DNA from: Nyssa sinensis
Taxonomy: Eukaryota > Streptophyta > Magnoliopsida > Cornales > Nyssaceae
NCBI GenBank assembly: GCA_008638375.1
Contig: CM018043.1
Span: 42,128,651-42,192,650, forward strand
Reading direction: 5' to 3'
DNA: 64,000 nucleotides
Of this stretch, positions 22,640-33,609 are shown in pieces; position 1 is the first letter of the stretch, and each line of letters starts with the position of its first letter. The notes below the pieces were generated by a model, which ran no database searches, was not told the origin of the DNA, and saw only the letters and a list, made by a program, of their open reading frames with translations. Made by a program: the position numbers and the translations under genes.

Positions 22640-24628
22640 CTAAACTAGAGGGCTTGCAGATCCGTCGTCCTGATCACCATCTTCGTCCTCATCATCATCG
22701 TCAATCCCCGACAGATCAATATCTGGGTACTTGGCGAGAAGCTTGGACTTGAAGTTGTCGTAACCGAGCTACGCAATAGTATCTCCCATCTTCTCCAGCT
22801 CGGTCTTCAGCCTGGCCTCGGTCTCAACCTTAGCTTCCTCAACCTTCTGAGCAATGGAGTCCTGAAGGGCACTATTCTCCTCCTTCATCTTGGTCAGATC
22901 CTGACGAAGGGAGTCCCTCTCAGAGCGCAAAGAATCCCTCTCAAGCTTAACAGAATCCCTTTCGGATTCCATAATTGAGAAGCAATTCCTCGCCTCCTTC
23001 AGCTCGTCCTCGGCTGCAGTGGCCCGAGATTGAGCCGTACCGAGCTGCAACCGAGCTTCATCTAGCTCCTCTTCCAGCCTTTCCACGGCCTGAAGGTCAA
23101 CTGTGGCCTCCATTAAGGCGGCCAAGCTATGAAGAGTCTGCAAAAATAAAACAAAGGCACATCAGTAAAGGGGAAAAGGAAGAAGAGCACAAAAGCAGAA
23201 AGGTCGGTCGTTACCTTCAGATGGGCCCTCATGGCACCAGCCACAGTCTTCTCAGTACCCTTCCTGGTGCTGCAGGAAGGGATGTCAGTACAAGGGGCCT
23301 CAGCCCAGAAATCTTCAATGGCCTGATGGACGGCCTTGTATCCATCAGGCATTTCAGTACCCACCTTCGCCTTACCCCTCTGTTGAGATTTTTGGGCCGA
23401 AGAGGGGACAGGCCGAAGAACCGCCGTACCCCTCTGAGGGGCAGAAGAGGGTTCCCTGATCACCACCCCCTTTTGAGGGGCAGAGGAGGGCTCCCTGATC
23501 ATAACTCCCTTCAGAGGAGGTCGGGAAGAGGGAGAAGCAGAGGATACCGCCCCCTTCTTGGGAGGCACAGAAGGGGACGGGTTTGTCGTCCTCGTCTTCT
23601 TCGAAGAAGACGCAGAGGGAGAAGGCTGGCTCGCCACCCTCTTCTTCTTTGACGACCCCCATTTTCCAGCAAGAGATTTGAGGACGTCATCAACAACACC
23701 CTTATCCTTGGGAGGCATTGTAGGGCCTGAATGAAGAATGGCGCGGTAATCCCTGTTTGGAGTCTGGAGGAGCCTCTTGTATTGGTCTTTCAAAACAGGG
23801 GTGAAGTGAGGCCTCTTCTTGACGCTCTTGGCTACACAAAAGAGTTTTGAACAAAGGTTAGTCAGATACACAAGAACAAGCACAAAGCAAAATTACAAAA
23901 GAAAAGGGTGTCTCACCCATGAACCCCGTGCTCCGGGGGAACGTGGAGAACTGGTCCTCAGGGTCGGTCACCTCCCATTCTCCACCAACAAAAAAGAACC
24001 GATCCTTCCAAAATTTGTTGGAGGACGGCATGAAAGTCAAAGGACGGAAGCCTTTGTCAAACGACATATAGTAGAGGCCCTCCGCCTTCCTATATTTAAG
24101 ATCCATTTTACTACGGATCAAGTCTAAAGAGACCTCAACACCATTCAGGCGACCTAAGGCCATAAACCCTAACAGATGCCTCCAACTGTTCAAGAGCAGA
24201 TCGGCCGGGCAGAGGTTGAACCAACAGAAAAAATCCCTAAGTAGTCTAGGGAAAGGAAGGCGTAACCCCATCTCGAACCAAGCGGTGTAAACATAAATTT
24301 CCCCATCCTGAACTTCCCAAGGGTAGTCGAAGTCATCGGGAGCCCTAAGGGTGACATTTGGAGGAATCTCATACCTCTCCCTAATAGCCTCTAACCAGGA
24401 GGGTGCCACAGTACTCTCTGTTTGAGAAGACCAACCTGAGACTTCACCCTCTCTATCTCTAGACTCCGAAAAGGCATCGACAATCCTAACTGAGGGACTA
24501 GAATGAGCCCCCTCTGACCTAGTCCCCAAGGAACCACTACCCCTAACTAGGGTTCGTGACAGGGAATGGGCCTCTGGGCGGCTCCCTGACTCATGACCAA
24601 CACCAGAAGATGCCGAGGAGGTCGACAT
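22640..24628 (-). pseudogene. Spliced antisense gene of Retand-like element (PF04195-like domain, proline-rich middle, coiled coil, acidic tail)
   Basis: Three exons fit: 24628-23917, 23831-23215 and from 23137 onward. Introns are 85 bp (GTGAGA...TGTGTAG) and 77 bp (GTAACG...TTTGCAG), and all phases agree. Exon 1 encodes a Ser-rich start (MSTSSASSGVGHES), then the conserved domain with FFCWFNLCPADLL, NSWRHLLGFM and YYMSFDKGFRPLTF (about residues 85-230). Exon 2 is basic and Pro/Ser-rich, with three repeats around IREPSSAPQKG. Exon 3 is a coiled coil of 122 codons ending at TAG 22769. The reading resumes as LGYDNFKSKLL and an acidic run (DDDDEDEDGDQDD) to TAG 22640. The other copy is open at that TAG, so I call it premature. 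Role unknown; the domain family is known from plant gypsy-type elements. Confidence 0.8.
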
Positions 24629-24826
24629 TCTGAAATAACCAAAAGGAGAAGAGAAGAAGGTGAAAAGATGAATGAAAATATCAAAACCGAACCTGAATAA
24701 AAGTCAGGGACTTCGAATGGGTGAAAATCTTCGCAGGCTAGCTTGCTGGTTCGACAATGGCGGAGTATGTATTTGTTTTTCAGAGAATAAAGACGGTAAA
24801 GAAGTCGTACCAGGCCTCTTCCCCCC

Positions 24827-24833
24827 TTTTATA
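24827..24833 (-). promoter_or_regulatory. TATA box of the antisense gene (element 2)
   Basis: Minus strand TATAAAAGGGG, about 205 bp upstream of the antisense ATG (24628). Between them a CAG/GTTCGG donor-like site and a pyrimidine-rich TTATTTCAG just before the ATG suggest a small leader intron. The placement matches the TATATAAA of element 1. Confidence 0.65.
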
Positions 24834-25020
24834 GGCATTCGGGGAGTAATTATTACCTAGGCGAACCGTCGCGCCAGTATCGCAACAATAATGACTTGAG
24901 AAACCCAAGAACCGGCTGCGCAATAAATGATGTACCAACGGATGTCTCGAGAAACGAGACGACAGAACGCATGGCTTTTCGGACGATATGAAACCTTAGT
25001 TACGCCCCGAGCTCAAACTA

Positions 25021-25040
25021 AGGCTTGGGGGGGGAGTAAC
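25021..25040 (+). promoter_or_regulatory. Polypurine tract for plus-strand DNA priming
   Basis: A G8 run within GGGGGGGGAGTAAC directly before the 3' LTR. The same G-rich tract precedes the LTR of element 1 at 5903-5920. Confidence 0.8.
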
Positions 25041-25729
25041 TGATATACCACTATGTGACACACCAACCACTGCATGACACGTGTAACTACAAGATCGGCT
25101 CACGACCAATAATGCAGCCCATGCTCGGTCATATAGCTTGTGCTCAGCCGCTTAGCTCATATCCGGCCTTATAATCTGTGCTCGGTCATCCAGATCATGC
25201 TCGGTCACATAACTTATGTTCGGTCATTCGGTTCATGCTCGGTCATATACCTCATGCTCGGTCAATCAAAAGGCATAGCCCAAATAAACCGAGCTCACAG
25301 TATCAAAGCAAGGTAGCTCTCCTACAAAGACTAAATATATACAGATGCAAGCCTACATTACGGAAAGTCAGTAATCACTAAGCTCCGAGCAGGGAATGAG
25401 GAAACTATTTCCAACAAGGAAACTGCCACAATGAGTTACCATATTCAACAAGGTAACTGATATCTCCAGAGATCCAATCCCTATATTCATGGCTCCAAAT
25501 CCTAATCAACTTATGAGAGACGTTTGCCTATAAATTCAACCCTAAAGGTACGCTTAATTTTCATGCTCATTATTTTGGCTTTCATTACAAGTCTTTCAAT
25601 TCAGTTTATTGACTTAAGCATCGGAGCGGCTACCGCTGGAGCCAACCCGGTGGTCCTCTGATCTTCTGTTTCAAGTGTTTCGCAGGGAGCCGAGCTTGGA
25701 TCTCACGTGGGCCAAAAAGTGCAGCATCA
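25041..25729 (+). mobile_element. 3' LTR of element 2 (689 bp)
   Basis: Starts TGATATACCA and ends GTGCAGCATCA, followed by the target duplication ATTTG. TATA box TATAAAT at 25529-25535. U3 holds about eight repeats of a roughly 20-bp unit with GCTCGGTCA (25110-25265), a possible enhancer-like array. Confidence 0.95.
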
Positions 25730-25734
25730 ATTTG

Positions 25735-26666
25735 TAAAAAAAATTAAAAGATTTAGTATAATTTTAAAAAATTTTAAAAAATTAATATAATTATTAAAAT
25801 TCCTAAATATAATTTATCCTCGAAAAAAAATGGGTAAGAAGAAAAATACATATATAGGCTTTTATACAAGACATCCACGGGGGATGGAAAGAGAATTCAG
25901 GTACAGGGTTCCGCCGACAATTTCCTTCAGTCCACTAAAAAGTCTTGTGATTTGCTGGGACACGGCTGTCGCATGACGCATGCTAGCGAACAGTGAGGTT
26001 GCTTGAGAGTAGGATGGTAGCTAGGAAATTTCTCTCCGGCAGGAAAGAAAGTTAACACGCCCAAGTACATTAAGCATTTTTCCACTTTACAACTGGCTAC
26101 AATACAGATGTTCATAGGTTAGTTTGTATTAATTGATTGTCTTTTAATTAGTGAAAAACTTTTTAGAGTATCTTCAACTAATAATCTTAAAATTTATATT
26201 TGTTTTTTACATTTTTTTTTAAATTTAAAAATATTGAGTCTCTCGTTTTCACATTTTTATTCTAATCATACTAATATTTAAATTATTATTGTTCTTCAAA
26301 TTTTATTTTTAATAATATTATTTATGTCTAAAATATAATTATTTAACATATATTTATTCAAACTTTTATTATTTAAATCTTTAATTAGAGCAATAAGTTG
26401 TTATCACGTACGTTGGAGCTCCATTGGTATTGTATTTGATGGCATTTGATACTAGTGATAATATGCTAATTGCGGATGCTCTAACATTGTAATGTATCAT
26501 TAGGCAATGATTTTGGAAATCATATTATGAGGTCTAAAAAAATATTAAATAATGTCACATCATATTAAAAATATAATTAAGAATATAAATTAAAAATATA
26601 CATAACATTTTTACTTAATGGATTTTCTTAATGTTTTTTTTTTCATTTTTAGACATTAGATGATAG
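25735..26666. other. Intergenic; contains a possible MITE
   Basis: AT-rich. A more GC-balanced stretch at about 25860-26115 has no recognised product. At 26163-26484 there is a 322-bp segment with imperfect inverted ends, described separately. Nothing else is supported. Confidence 0.5.
26163..26484. mobile_element. Possible MITE with TTAGAGYATC-type inverted ends
   Basis: The left end TTAGAGTATCTTCAACT and the reverse complement of the right end TTAGAGCATCCGCAATT match at 13 of 17 positions. The interior is AT-rich and non-coding. Ends of the AGAGCATC type are common in plant MITEs. No clear target duplication could be fixed, so the borders are tentative. Confidence 0.35.
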
Positions 26667-28113
26667 TGTAAGCCTTAAGGGTTCTCAACCAATGACATCT
26701 CAGTAATTTTGATCATAATAAGGCATTGACTATGTAAATTAATGTTTTATCCAATGACAATGTAAATAGGTCATTTAGGTCAAAGAAGATTATTGACTAA
26801 GAAATAATAGTCTATCAAGCTTAAAAAATTCACTCAAAGCACAAGTTTTAAGGCAAAATTCAATTAAGTGGAATGCTCTCATGATGATCTAAGCAAATAG
26901 ACACACTTAAACCCAATGAATCGAGATAAGTCAAGAGAATACTTTTTCTTTTTCTTATTTTAGATTTTGAGTAATTTAGTATTAGATTGATCATTAAATG
27001 TAAGGTCTTAATATTTAAAATGATCAATTAGAACCAATTCTAAAATAATTTTTCAAAAGAACATATTGCTATTCTTCAAGTTTTGAAAGATCAAAAGATT
27101 TAAAAATGGAACATTGTGAAAAATAAGCAAGAAAACCTATTCTGTCAAACTAGTCAGCTAGTTTCAAGAACTGGTCGACTGATTCTTAAGCCTTATTTTT
27201 ACACTGACAAAACCAGTTGACCACTTCCTAAAACCAGTCAACCGAGTGACCATATCAAGTACATAGCCTGAACACATTGTCCAAAATAGTCAACCTAACT
27301 AAAAATTCAGTCGACTGACTTTCAAAGGAAAAAATAATGTACATCAGAACCGGTCAACTGATTGTTCTTAAACACATGAGCCCTAAACCTTTTGGGTAAA
27401 TTAGTTAAGCTGATCAGTCAACTAGATCTTCATCCGGTCGACTGATTGGTGAATCTAGTCGACTATTTTTGTGATCTAGCAATCTAAAATTCAAATTTTA
27501 AACAGATGAAAAGATTTGACTCTATTTTGAAATCTAACGGTCATATTCATTTGAGTGTTATAAATAGAGGTTCTCTAAAGCATTTATTTCTATCTCTTTA
27601 CAAGCTTACTACACCTTTATTATTGACTTTAGACTTAACCATTGAAAACCTAAATCTAAAAGTTCTACTCATCTTCAATACTCTAAACTTATCCTTGATT
27701 TATCTATAGAGAGTGAACATTTATTACACCAATCTACTATTGAAAAGAGTGCTTGTTGGTAAACAAAGTTTATACTTTCTCATTGCGGTGTGATTTGCGG
27801 GTTGGTGCTACCATTGTGAGGCAAAATGGGTTATTTTGCTGAGCAAAGAGGTATGAGCACTTGTTATAAAAGTTTGACCTACACCTGCGAAGGAAATCAA
27901 GATAATGGAAAAACTCAAGTGGGGATGCTTGAGGTCGAGGACATAGGAAGTTTTTCGAACCTCATAAAAATTATTGTATTTGCTCTCTCTTTCTTTCTCT
28001 ACTCTTTTACATACGTGTGCATATCTTATATTCATTTTTAAAGTTTGTAAAAGTTGTCAAATATTTAAAAAATACCCTAGTCACCCCCCTCTATGGTTAA
28101 TATCTGGGAAACA
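26667..28113 (+). mobile_element. Copia 5' LTR (left border approximate)
   Basis: The right end GGGAAACA at 28113 is fixed by homology to the inverted copy at 33610-33973 (terminus TGTTGCCCAGATATT on the plus strand). The left end near TGTAAGCC (26667) is a guess. U3 holds many GTCGACTG / AGTCAACTG-type motifs (27165-27470). Confidence 0.55.
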
Positions 28114-28128
28114 AATGGAATTAGAGCA
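28114..28128 (+). promoter_or_regulatory. Copia primer binding site, decayed
   Basis: AATGGAATTAGAGCA follows the LTR end and resembles TGGTATCAGAGC, the initiator-Met tRNA complement used by most plant Copia elements, with substitutions. Confidence 0.5.
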
Positions 28129-28484
28129 TCTTCTCTTATAAAATAGAGTTAACACTCTAAGAGAAAAGATATGGTAAATTGTAGGAATTGTCTATGTCGA
28201 AGGGTAATCGACTAATAAACCTACTTATTTAGTGGCCAAAACTATACTTATTGGAAGGTTAGAATGAAGATCTATCTTTAAGTCTTAGACTATGAAATAT
28301 GGAAGGTCATTGTAAACGGGCCTCACAATCCATTGAAGGCTGAATGTTCTACTAGCACCACCAACGTACCTAAGGAAAAACGTATATGGGATAAGAATGA
28401 TCTCAAACCCATTCAAATAAATGTTATGGCCATGAGAAATTTACAGTGTGACTTAAATGCAAATGAGTTTAATAGAATCTCTAC

Positions 28485-29053
28485 TTGCGATCCATAAATG
28501 AGTTTAAACTTGAGGTTACCAATGAATGTACCAATAAACTTAAAGAGTCAAAAATTAGCATGTTAATTCATAGTTATGAACTATTTCAGATAGATGCTAG
28601 TGAATCCATTCTAGAAATGTTTCCTCGCTTTATTAATATTATTAACACTTTGAACGCTCTTGGCAAGAGCTATACTAACGTTGAGATGGTAAGAAAAACT
28701 CTTAGGTCTCTATCAAGAAATTGGAAAGCCAAGTTGATGAGCATCCAAGAAGTAAAGGATCTCAACAAGCTAAACCTTAATGAGCTTCTCTAATCTCTTG
28801 TGAGCTAACCATAAGAATCTATGAACAAGAAAACAAGCCGAAGAAGAACCTTGCCCTCAAATCCTCATGTCATAAAAGTGAAGATGATGAAGAAGGAGAT
28901 TAAGGAAGTGATAGAGATGTGGCATTCATCACACGAAAATTTAAAAGCTACCTAAAAAGAAAGAAATAAAACCGAAAGTAACAAAAATTGGAATCAAGCA
29001 AGAAAGAACCCCAACTTGCTATAAATGTCACAAGTTGGGACATATAAAGGCGG
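28485..29053 (+). pseudogene. Copia gag, broken, ending in split zinc knuckle
   Basis: 28485-28793 is open and encodes a UBN2/retrotran_gag_2-type segment (MFPRFINIINTLNALGKSYTNVEMVRKTLRSL, then IQEVKDLNKLNLNELL). Further frames run to a CCHC knuckle start CYKCHKLGHIKA at about 29018-29053. The knuckle is cut there by the antisense LTR and resumes at about 32275 (AEC, then LQLK). Upstream gag (28140-28484) is recognisable only in pieces with stops. It formed the particle shell in the live element. Confidence 0.75.
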
Positions 29054-31151
29054 TGTCACGACCCGAAACCCACCCTATGCGGATCTCGTATCGTTGTCCC
29101 TACTTTTTCTTTCCTTATATCAGTGACAACAATGTATAATATAAAACTTAAACAGTAAATCAGCGAAAATTTTAAATATATAATATGCTTCGACAATGTC
29201 AACACAGAAACTAATGTCCAAACAGAACCAAAATATAACATCACCCTTAGGTGGTGAATACATGGGAGAACTACATCACTTCTAATATATTCCTCAAACT
29301 GTCCCCTTATGCTCTTGGACTCCTATTGTGGTCTTGCAGCATCTCTACCTAAAAAAATAGTAAATCGAAGTGAGTTAAACAAAGCTCAGTAACTAAATTC
29401 CCATCTTAAACACGGGTTAAGGTTAGAAAGAACATGAATTCATAAATATCAACATGATAGCCAATCACGGGATACAATGCGGTAATAGCCAATAAGGATA
29501 AATTGCCATAATGGCCAATGAATAGTAGGGTCACAATAAACAATCATGATTAATGGACGTAACATGAACATGGATAAGCTCAAGAGAAATCAGTCAACAT
29601 AAAAGTACTGCCACAATGAATCGGTAACAATCAATTGCAATCAATGAGTGAACACTCAACATAAGATTATTTATAGGGAATGACAACATCCTATGAATTC
29701 AATAAACATTATTATATCAGTCAAACATAAGTAATGTATTTACTTTGTTCAGGGCTTGGCAGACCCTCGGTCTTTTGAGGCCCGACATACCCCCCTCAAT
29801 TAGTGCATATAAAATGCCATAATAACTCAATGCGTAAAAATGCCCTCATTGCCATATGTCCATTCATGAACTCGACCCATAGGTCCTGTCAATCGACCTG
29901 TAGGTCCTATCAACTCAGAAAGCATCGGATAGATATTGTGACTGAGCACAAATCCGGTATTCATAATATATCATGATCATTCGTAATTCTATAAGAGTGT
30001 ATAAAAAATGAAATATCATTCATTCAGTACAAACATAACAGTAGGCCTTTCAAGGCATAGTTCAATATAATGATCAATGATATAGTAGTCAATAAACGTT
30101 CACAAGATAAAACAATATCACATTATGGAAACAATAAACATTTGGTATGTACAAGAGTACAATTCTGGCAGTAATAGAAGAAACATGGCTTGAAAAATCA
30201 CATGTAATAGATAGGGATTTACTTCCCTTATTAGTGTGTCCTAGTTTAGTATTCCATGACTTTTCATTTTCCCTTTGAATTCCCTATCATTCAGTAAACA
30301 TGTCTTAGTTCTAATGTTATTCAACAACTTTTATACTTCGTTACTATAAATATCTCTTTTACTAATTTAGACTCTACTATTGAGTTAGGAATGTAGAAAA
30401 AAAATCAGTTTAGGCTTTCACGGTTTCCAATTTGGACTTCTATACTAAAAATGGCATAATGGTTATTTTGTACTTTTATGTGTCTCTATTTTTTGGGACC
30501 TATTTTCATAAATTAGACTTTACCATTGAGTCTGGAATGCTTGAAATAATAAATATTCACTATTCATTTATTTCAATCGGAATCCGTTTGACTCATATTT
30601 GACTTAGGGGCATTTTGGTCATTTGGCACTTTTACGGGTATTTTTTTTTTGGGACTCCGTCTCATGAAACCAACTTCACCATTGGATCCAGAAGGTCCAA
30701 AATAGTAGATTTACACTATTCAAATGACTCAATTGGACATTGGGAACTAATTAAATTAATAACTAAATTAATTAATTAATTTAAGTAATTAATTAATTAA
30801 TTATATATATAGATATATATTGGTTCATTACTTAACCACATGTGCCTTAGTGGCATACTGGTGGACGCAGTGGCCATAAGGCCCTCACGCCTCTGCGGTC
30901 TGGGGTTCGATTCCCCTCAGCCGCGCCTTCCCTTTCTACTGTTCACATTTTAAAAAAAAAACCTTCAACCACTCAAACGACGTAGCATCAGAACACCCGT
31001 CGGTGCGCCTGGGCGGTCCTGACCCTACCTAACTAGAGGCTTGACTCGACCCAAGGCCTGGACCCCTTCTTCTTCTTCCCCGTTTTTCTGGCAGTCCCCG
31101 GTGGTAGTTCTGGTCACCTTCTCCAACACCGGTGACCGGACTGCACTTTCC

Positions 31152-31186
<35 letters not shown>

Positions 31187-32274
31187 TTCATTTTTTCTTG
31201 ATTTTAAGGCTATATTTCATTTCTAAACACCCTAAAGTATAATTTAAAACCTTTAGATGACAATTTAGACCTCTAAAACACATCTAAATTCTAATTTTTC
31301 TAAACTTTAATTTTTCGATGAACTCTCATAACTTTTTCATTTCTTCACCATTTTACTCACAGTTTCTTCCTATGTGCTCCATTTTTCTCATGGAATTTAA
31401 CTATGCAATTCGCTCTAGGTTTCATGCAATTTCACAAAAAACCCAAAAATCAAAAACTTGAAATCATAGTAAATTTTTTCCTAACCTTTTCTCGGTCGTT
31501 TCTCCTCCTTCCTCTTCTATTTCTCCTTTCTGAATCTCCAAAAGACCTTTCAACTTCTCCATTTCTCTCCCAACACATGCTAGGTGCATGTATATATTTA
31601 CACACAAATATGGCCGCCCCTCTTTTCTCTTCTTTCCTTTTTCTTTTCTTTCCTTTTCTCTTCCTTTAACCTTTCATTTTCTAGTTTTTGTAACCTCCCC
31701 TTCCCTCATTTAGGCTCTTTAATTTTTGTAGGTTACTTATATGTATATTATATATATATATATAACACACATTCTCTCACACACAATACTTATGCACATG
31801 ATATATATATATATATATATAATAAATATGTATATATACTGCTCATGTCCTTCCCTCATTTATGCTCCTTAATAGGTTACTTATATGTATATTATATATT
31901 TTGTGCAACCATAAGATATTTTATGTATAATATATATATATAGATATATATATATATACAACTTACTACACATATACACACTTTAATGTGTGTATTAAAT
32001 ATATATATATATACATACATACATATATAAAAGTATGTACTTACTCATAGTTGTATATATACCCGTACCTCATTTATTTACTCACTTTATACTTCAACAC
32101 TCGGCTGGTCGTAGTTTAAAAGTGAACTATAGTTTTAATCTCGTAATGCGAGCCAATTCGCTCAGTGTTTTTGGTATTACATTCATTGGCTCGATCTGCC
32201 TCGGTATTATTATTTGACCTTTTTTTGGGCATTTTTTGAATTAATCCGATTTTATGTGGGTCGGGGTGTTAAGA
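29054..32274 (-). mobile_element. Antisense Tekay-like solo LTR (about 3.2 kb) inside Copia gag
   Basis: Starts TGTCACGACCCGAAACCC, the reverse complement of the Tekay-like LTR end, and ends GGGTCGGGGTGTTAAGA. This fits a reversed LTR start whose last CA mutated to GA. It is flanked by GGCGG (29049-29053) and GGCAG (32275-32279), a 5-bp duplication with one mismatch. Removing it restores the Copia zinc knuckle. There is no internal coding region. It carries TA microsatellites (31150-32030) and a SINE. Confidence 0.85.
30829..30961 (+). mobile_element. tRNA-derived SINE
   Basis: A short element with RNA polymerase III boxes: A-box-like TGGACGCAGTGG (30862-30873) and a perfect B box GGTTCGATTCC (30904-30914), about 30 bp apart, ending in an A9 tail. 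It sits inside the antisense LTR. It cannot fold into a full tRNA, so I call a SINE and not a tRNA gene. Left border approximate. Confidence 0.7.
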
Positions 32275-33609
32275 GGCAGAGTGTCTTCAACTAAAAGGAG
32301 AAGGAAGGAGAACCAAAAATAAGGAAATGAAAGCTACTTAAGATGATTTGGAGGAATAATTAAGTGACTAAGAAGTGGTTAACTTTTGTTTCATGACTCA
32401 AGAAGATAAGGTAAACTCTAACCTTGACCCATTTCCTTCTGATAAAGAATTACAAAATGCCTTTGAGAAATTACACAAAGAACTTGAGAAAATCCTTTTC
32501 AAAAACAAGGATCTAAAATAAAATTTATTCTCTTTAAAATGATCTACAGATTTTAAATGATCAAAATGAGTTTTTAAAGAAAGAAAAAGATTCCTTATTT
32601 TAACGAATAAGAATCTTGAAGAGAACAACACCTCTCTCAAATAGAAGGTGGATGATTTAAATCTCACTATAAGAGAATTTACCAAGGGTAGTGACATTTT
32701 AGATAAGATCATCTCACAACAAAGATGTGTCTTTGATAAAGAGGGTTTGACATACAATGCTCATACCAAACAAATGTCTTATCAAAACTTTTTTGTTAGA
32801 GCCTCTAATTCTAATACAACCTTTCATGCACAATCTATAAGAAAATCTATTAAAGGCATGAAAGATAAAAGAAAGATGGTTTGGGTTTCAAAAGGAACAT
32901 GTTTACCTAAGACTTACCCATAAGGACCCAAAAAGTTTTGGGTACCAAAATGAGTTACTTGAGTTGCTTTTGTAAGCATACTTGAAGTTTTCCTTAAGTA
33001 AAGATAAATGGTTCATTGGTAGTGGATGCTTTAAGGAACATAACTGAAGATAAAGCCAAGTTCACATCTCCTAATTCAAAAGATGGTGGATATGTGAGTT
33101 TTGGAGACAACCCAAAAGGTAAAAACATAGGCATTGGAAGCATAGGTAAAAGTTTCTTTTTATCTATTGAAAATGTGCTTCTAGCTATTAACTTGATACA
33201 TAACTTGCTTAACATTAGACAATTATGTGGTAAAGGTTATATTGTCATTTTTGAAGCAAATATATGCCTAACTAAATATGCATGAAATCATGAAAATGTA
33301 TTACTTGTTGCATATATGGATACTAATATCTATTGCATTAACTTTGATGGTATTGCATCACAAAATGTTAAATACTTTGCGGCCATAAATGAAAATAGTT
33401 GGTTATGACATAGGAGACTAGGTCATACAAGTATGGACTTGATTTCAAATTTGTCTAGACCTGAATTACTTAAAGGTTTACCCAAAACCAAATTCATAAA
33501 ATATGATATTTGTATTGCTTGTCAACTAGGAAAATAAATAAAATCCTCTAAAAAAAAAAGGATATCTCAACAAATAGGCCATTACAATACCATTTGGAAT
33601 TATTTGGAT
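32275..33609 (+). pseudogene. Copia gag end, protease and GAG-pre-integrase, broken
   Basis: Continuation of the Copia coding region. It shows the second half of the knuckle, a charged segment with stops (LDPFPSDKELQNAFEKLHKELEK near 32420), an open piece 32648-32923 (CVFDKEGLTYNAHTKQMSYQNFF), and protease-flanking sequence 33016-33285 (GGYVSFGDNPKG, GIGSIGKS, NLLNIRQLCGKGY). The pre-integrase region near 33405-33600 includes RLGHTSMDLISNLS and CIACQLGK. The canonical protease D-S/T-G is not intact (KWFIGSG near 33008). The inverted LTR at 33610 truncates it just before integrase. Confidence 0.78.

Larger units (their letters stand above)
11869..25729 (+). mobile_element. Complete Retand/Tat-like Ty3-gypsy retrotransposon (element 2)
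   Basis: Bounded by ATTTG duplications. Order: 5' LTR (split by a solo LTR), primer binding site, gag, protease, reverse transcriptase with two RNase H regions, integrase, tandem hairpin array, convergent antisense gene, polypurine tract, 3' LTR. Without the insertion and its target duplication the 5' LTR is 689 bp, exactly the 3' LTR length, and the two differ at 8 positions by my reading (about 1.2%). There is no chromodomain after integrase, and a second, archaeal-like RNase H is present, both typical of the Tat lineage. Several TAG codons and a gag frameshift make it non-autonomous now. Confidence 0.95.
26667..33609 (+). mobile_element. Sirevirus-like Copia retrotransposon, decayed, 5' half
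   Basis: A Ty1-copia element in plus orientation: LTR-like region to 28113, a primer-site-like sequence, gag, zinc knuckle, protease, and the GAG-pre-integrase region ending at 33609. There an inverted LTR of the same family begins. A 3.2-kb foreign LTR (29054-32274) splits the zinc knuckle. Reverse transcriptase and integrase are missing. Many stops. The gag-to-protease linker wording (FTKGSDILDKIISQQRCVFDKEGLTYN) is typical of Sirevirus/SIRE relatives by recall. Confidence 0.78.

Noticed and set aside
22975..23652. 225-aa plus-strand ORF opposite the antisense gene
   Set aside because: Shadow of the antisense exons, with biased Arg/Pro composition and no known domain.
30862..30914. Possible tRNA gene (perfect B box)
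   Set aside because: No cloverleaf with acceptor stem and anticodon arm could be drawn; the poly-A tail and location in an LTR fit a SINE better.
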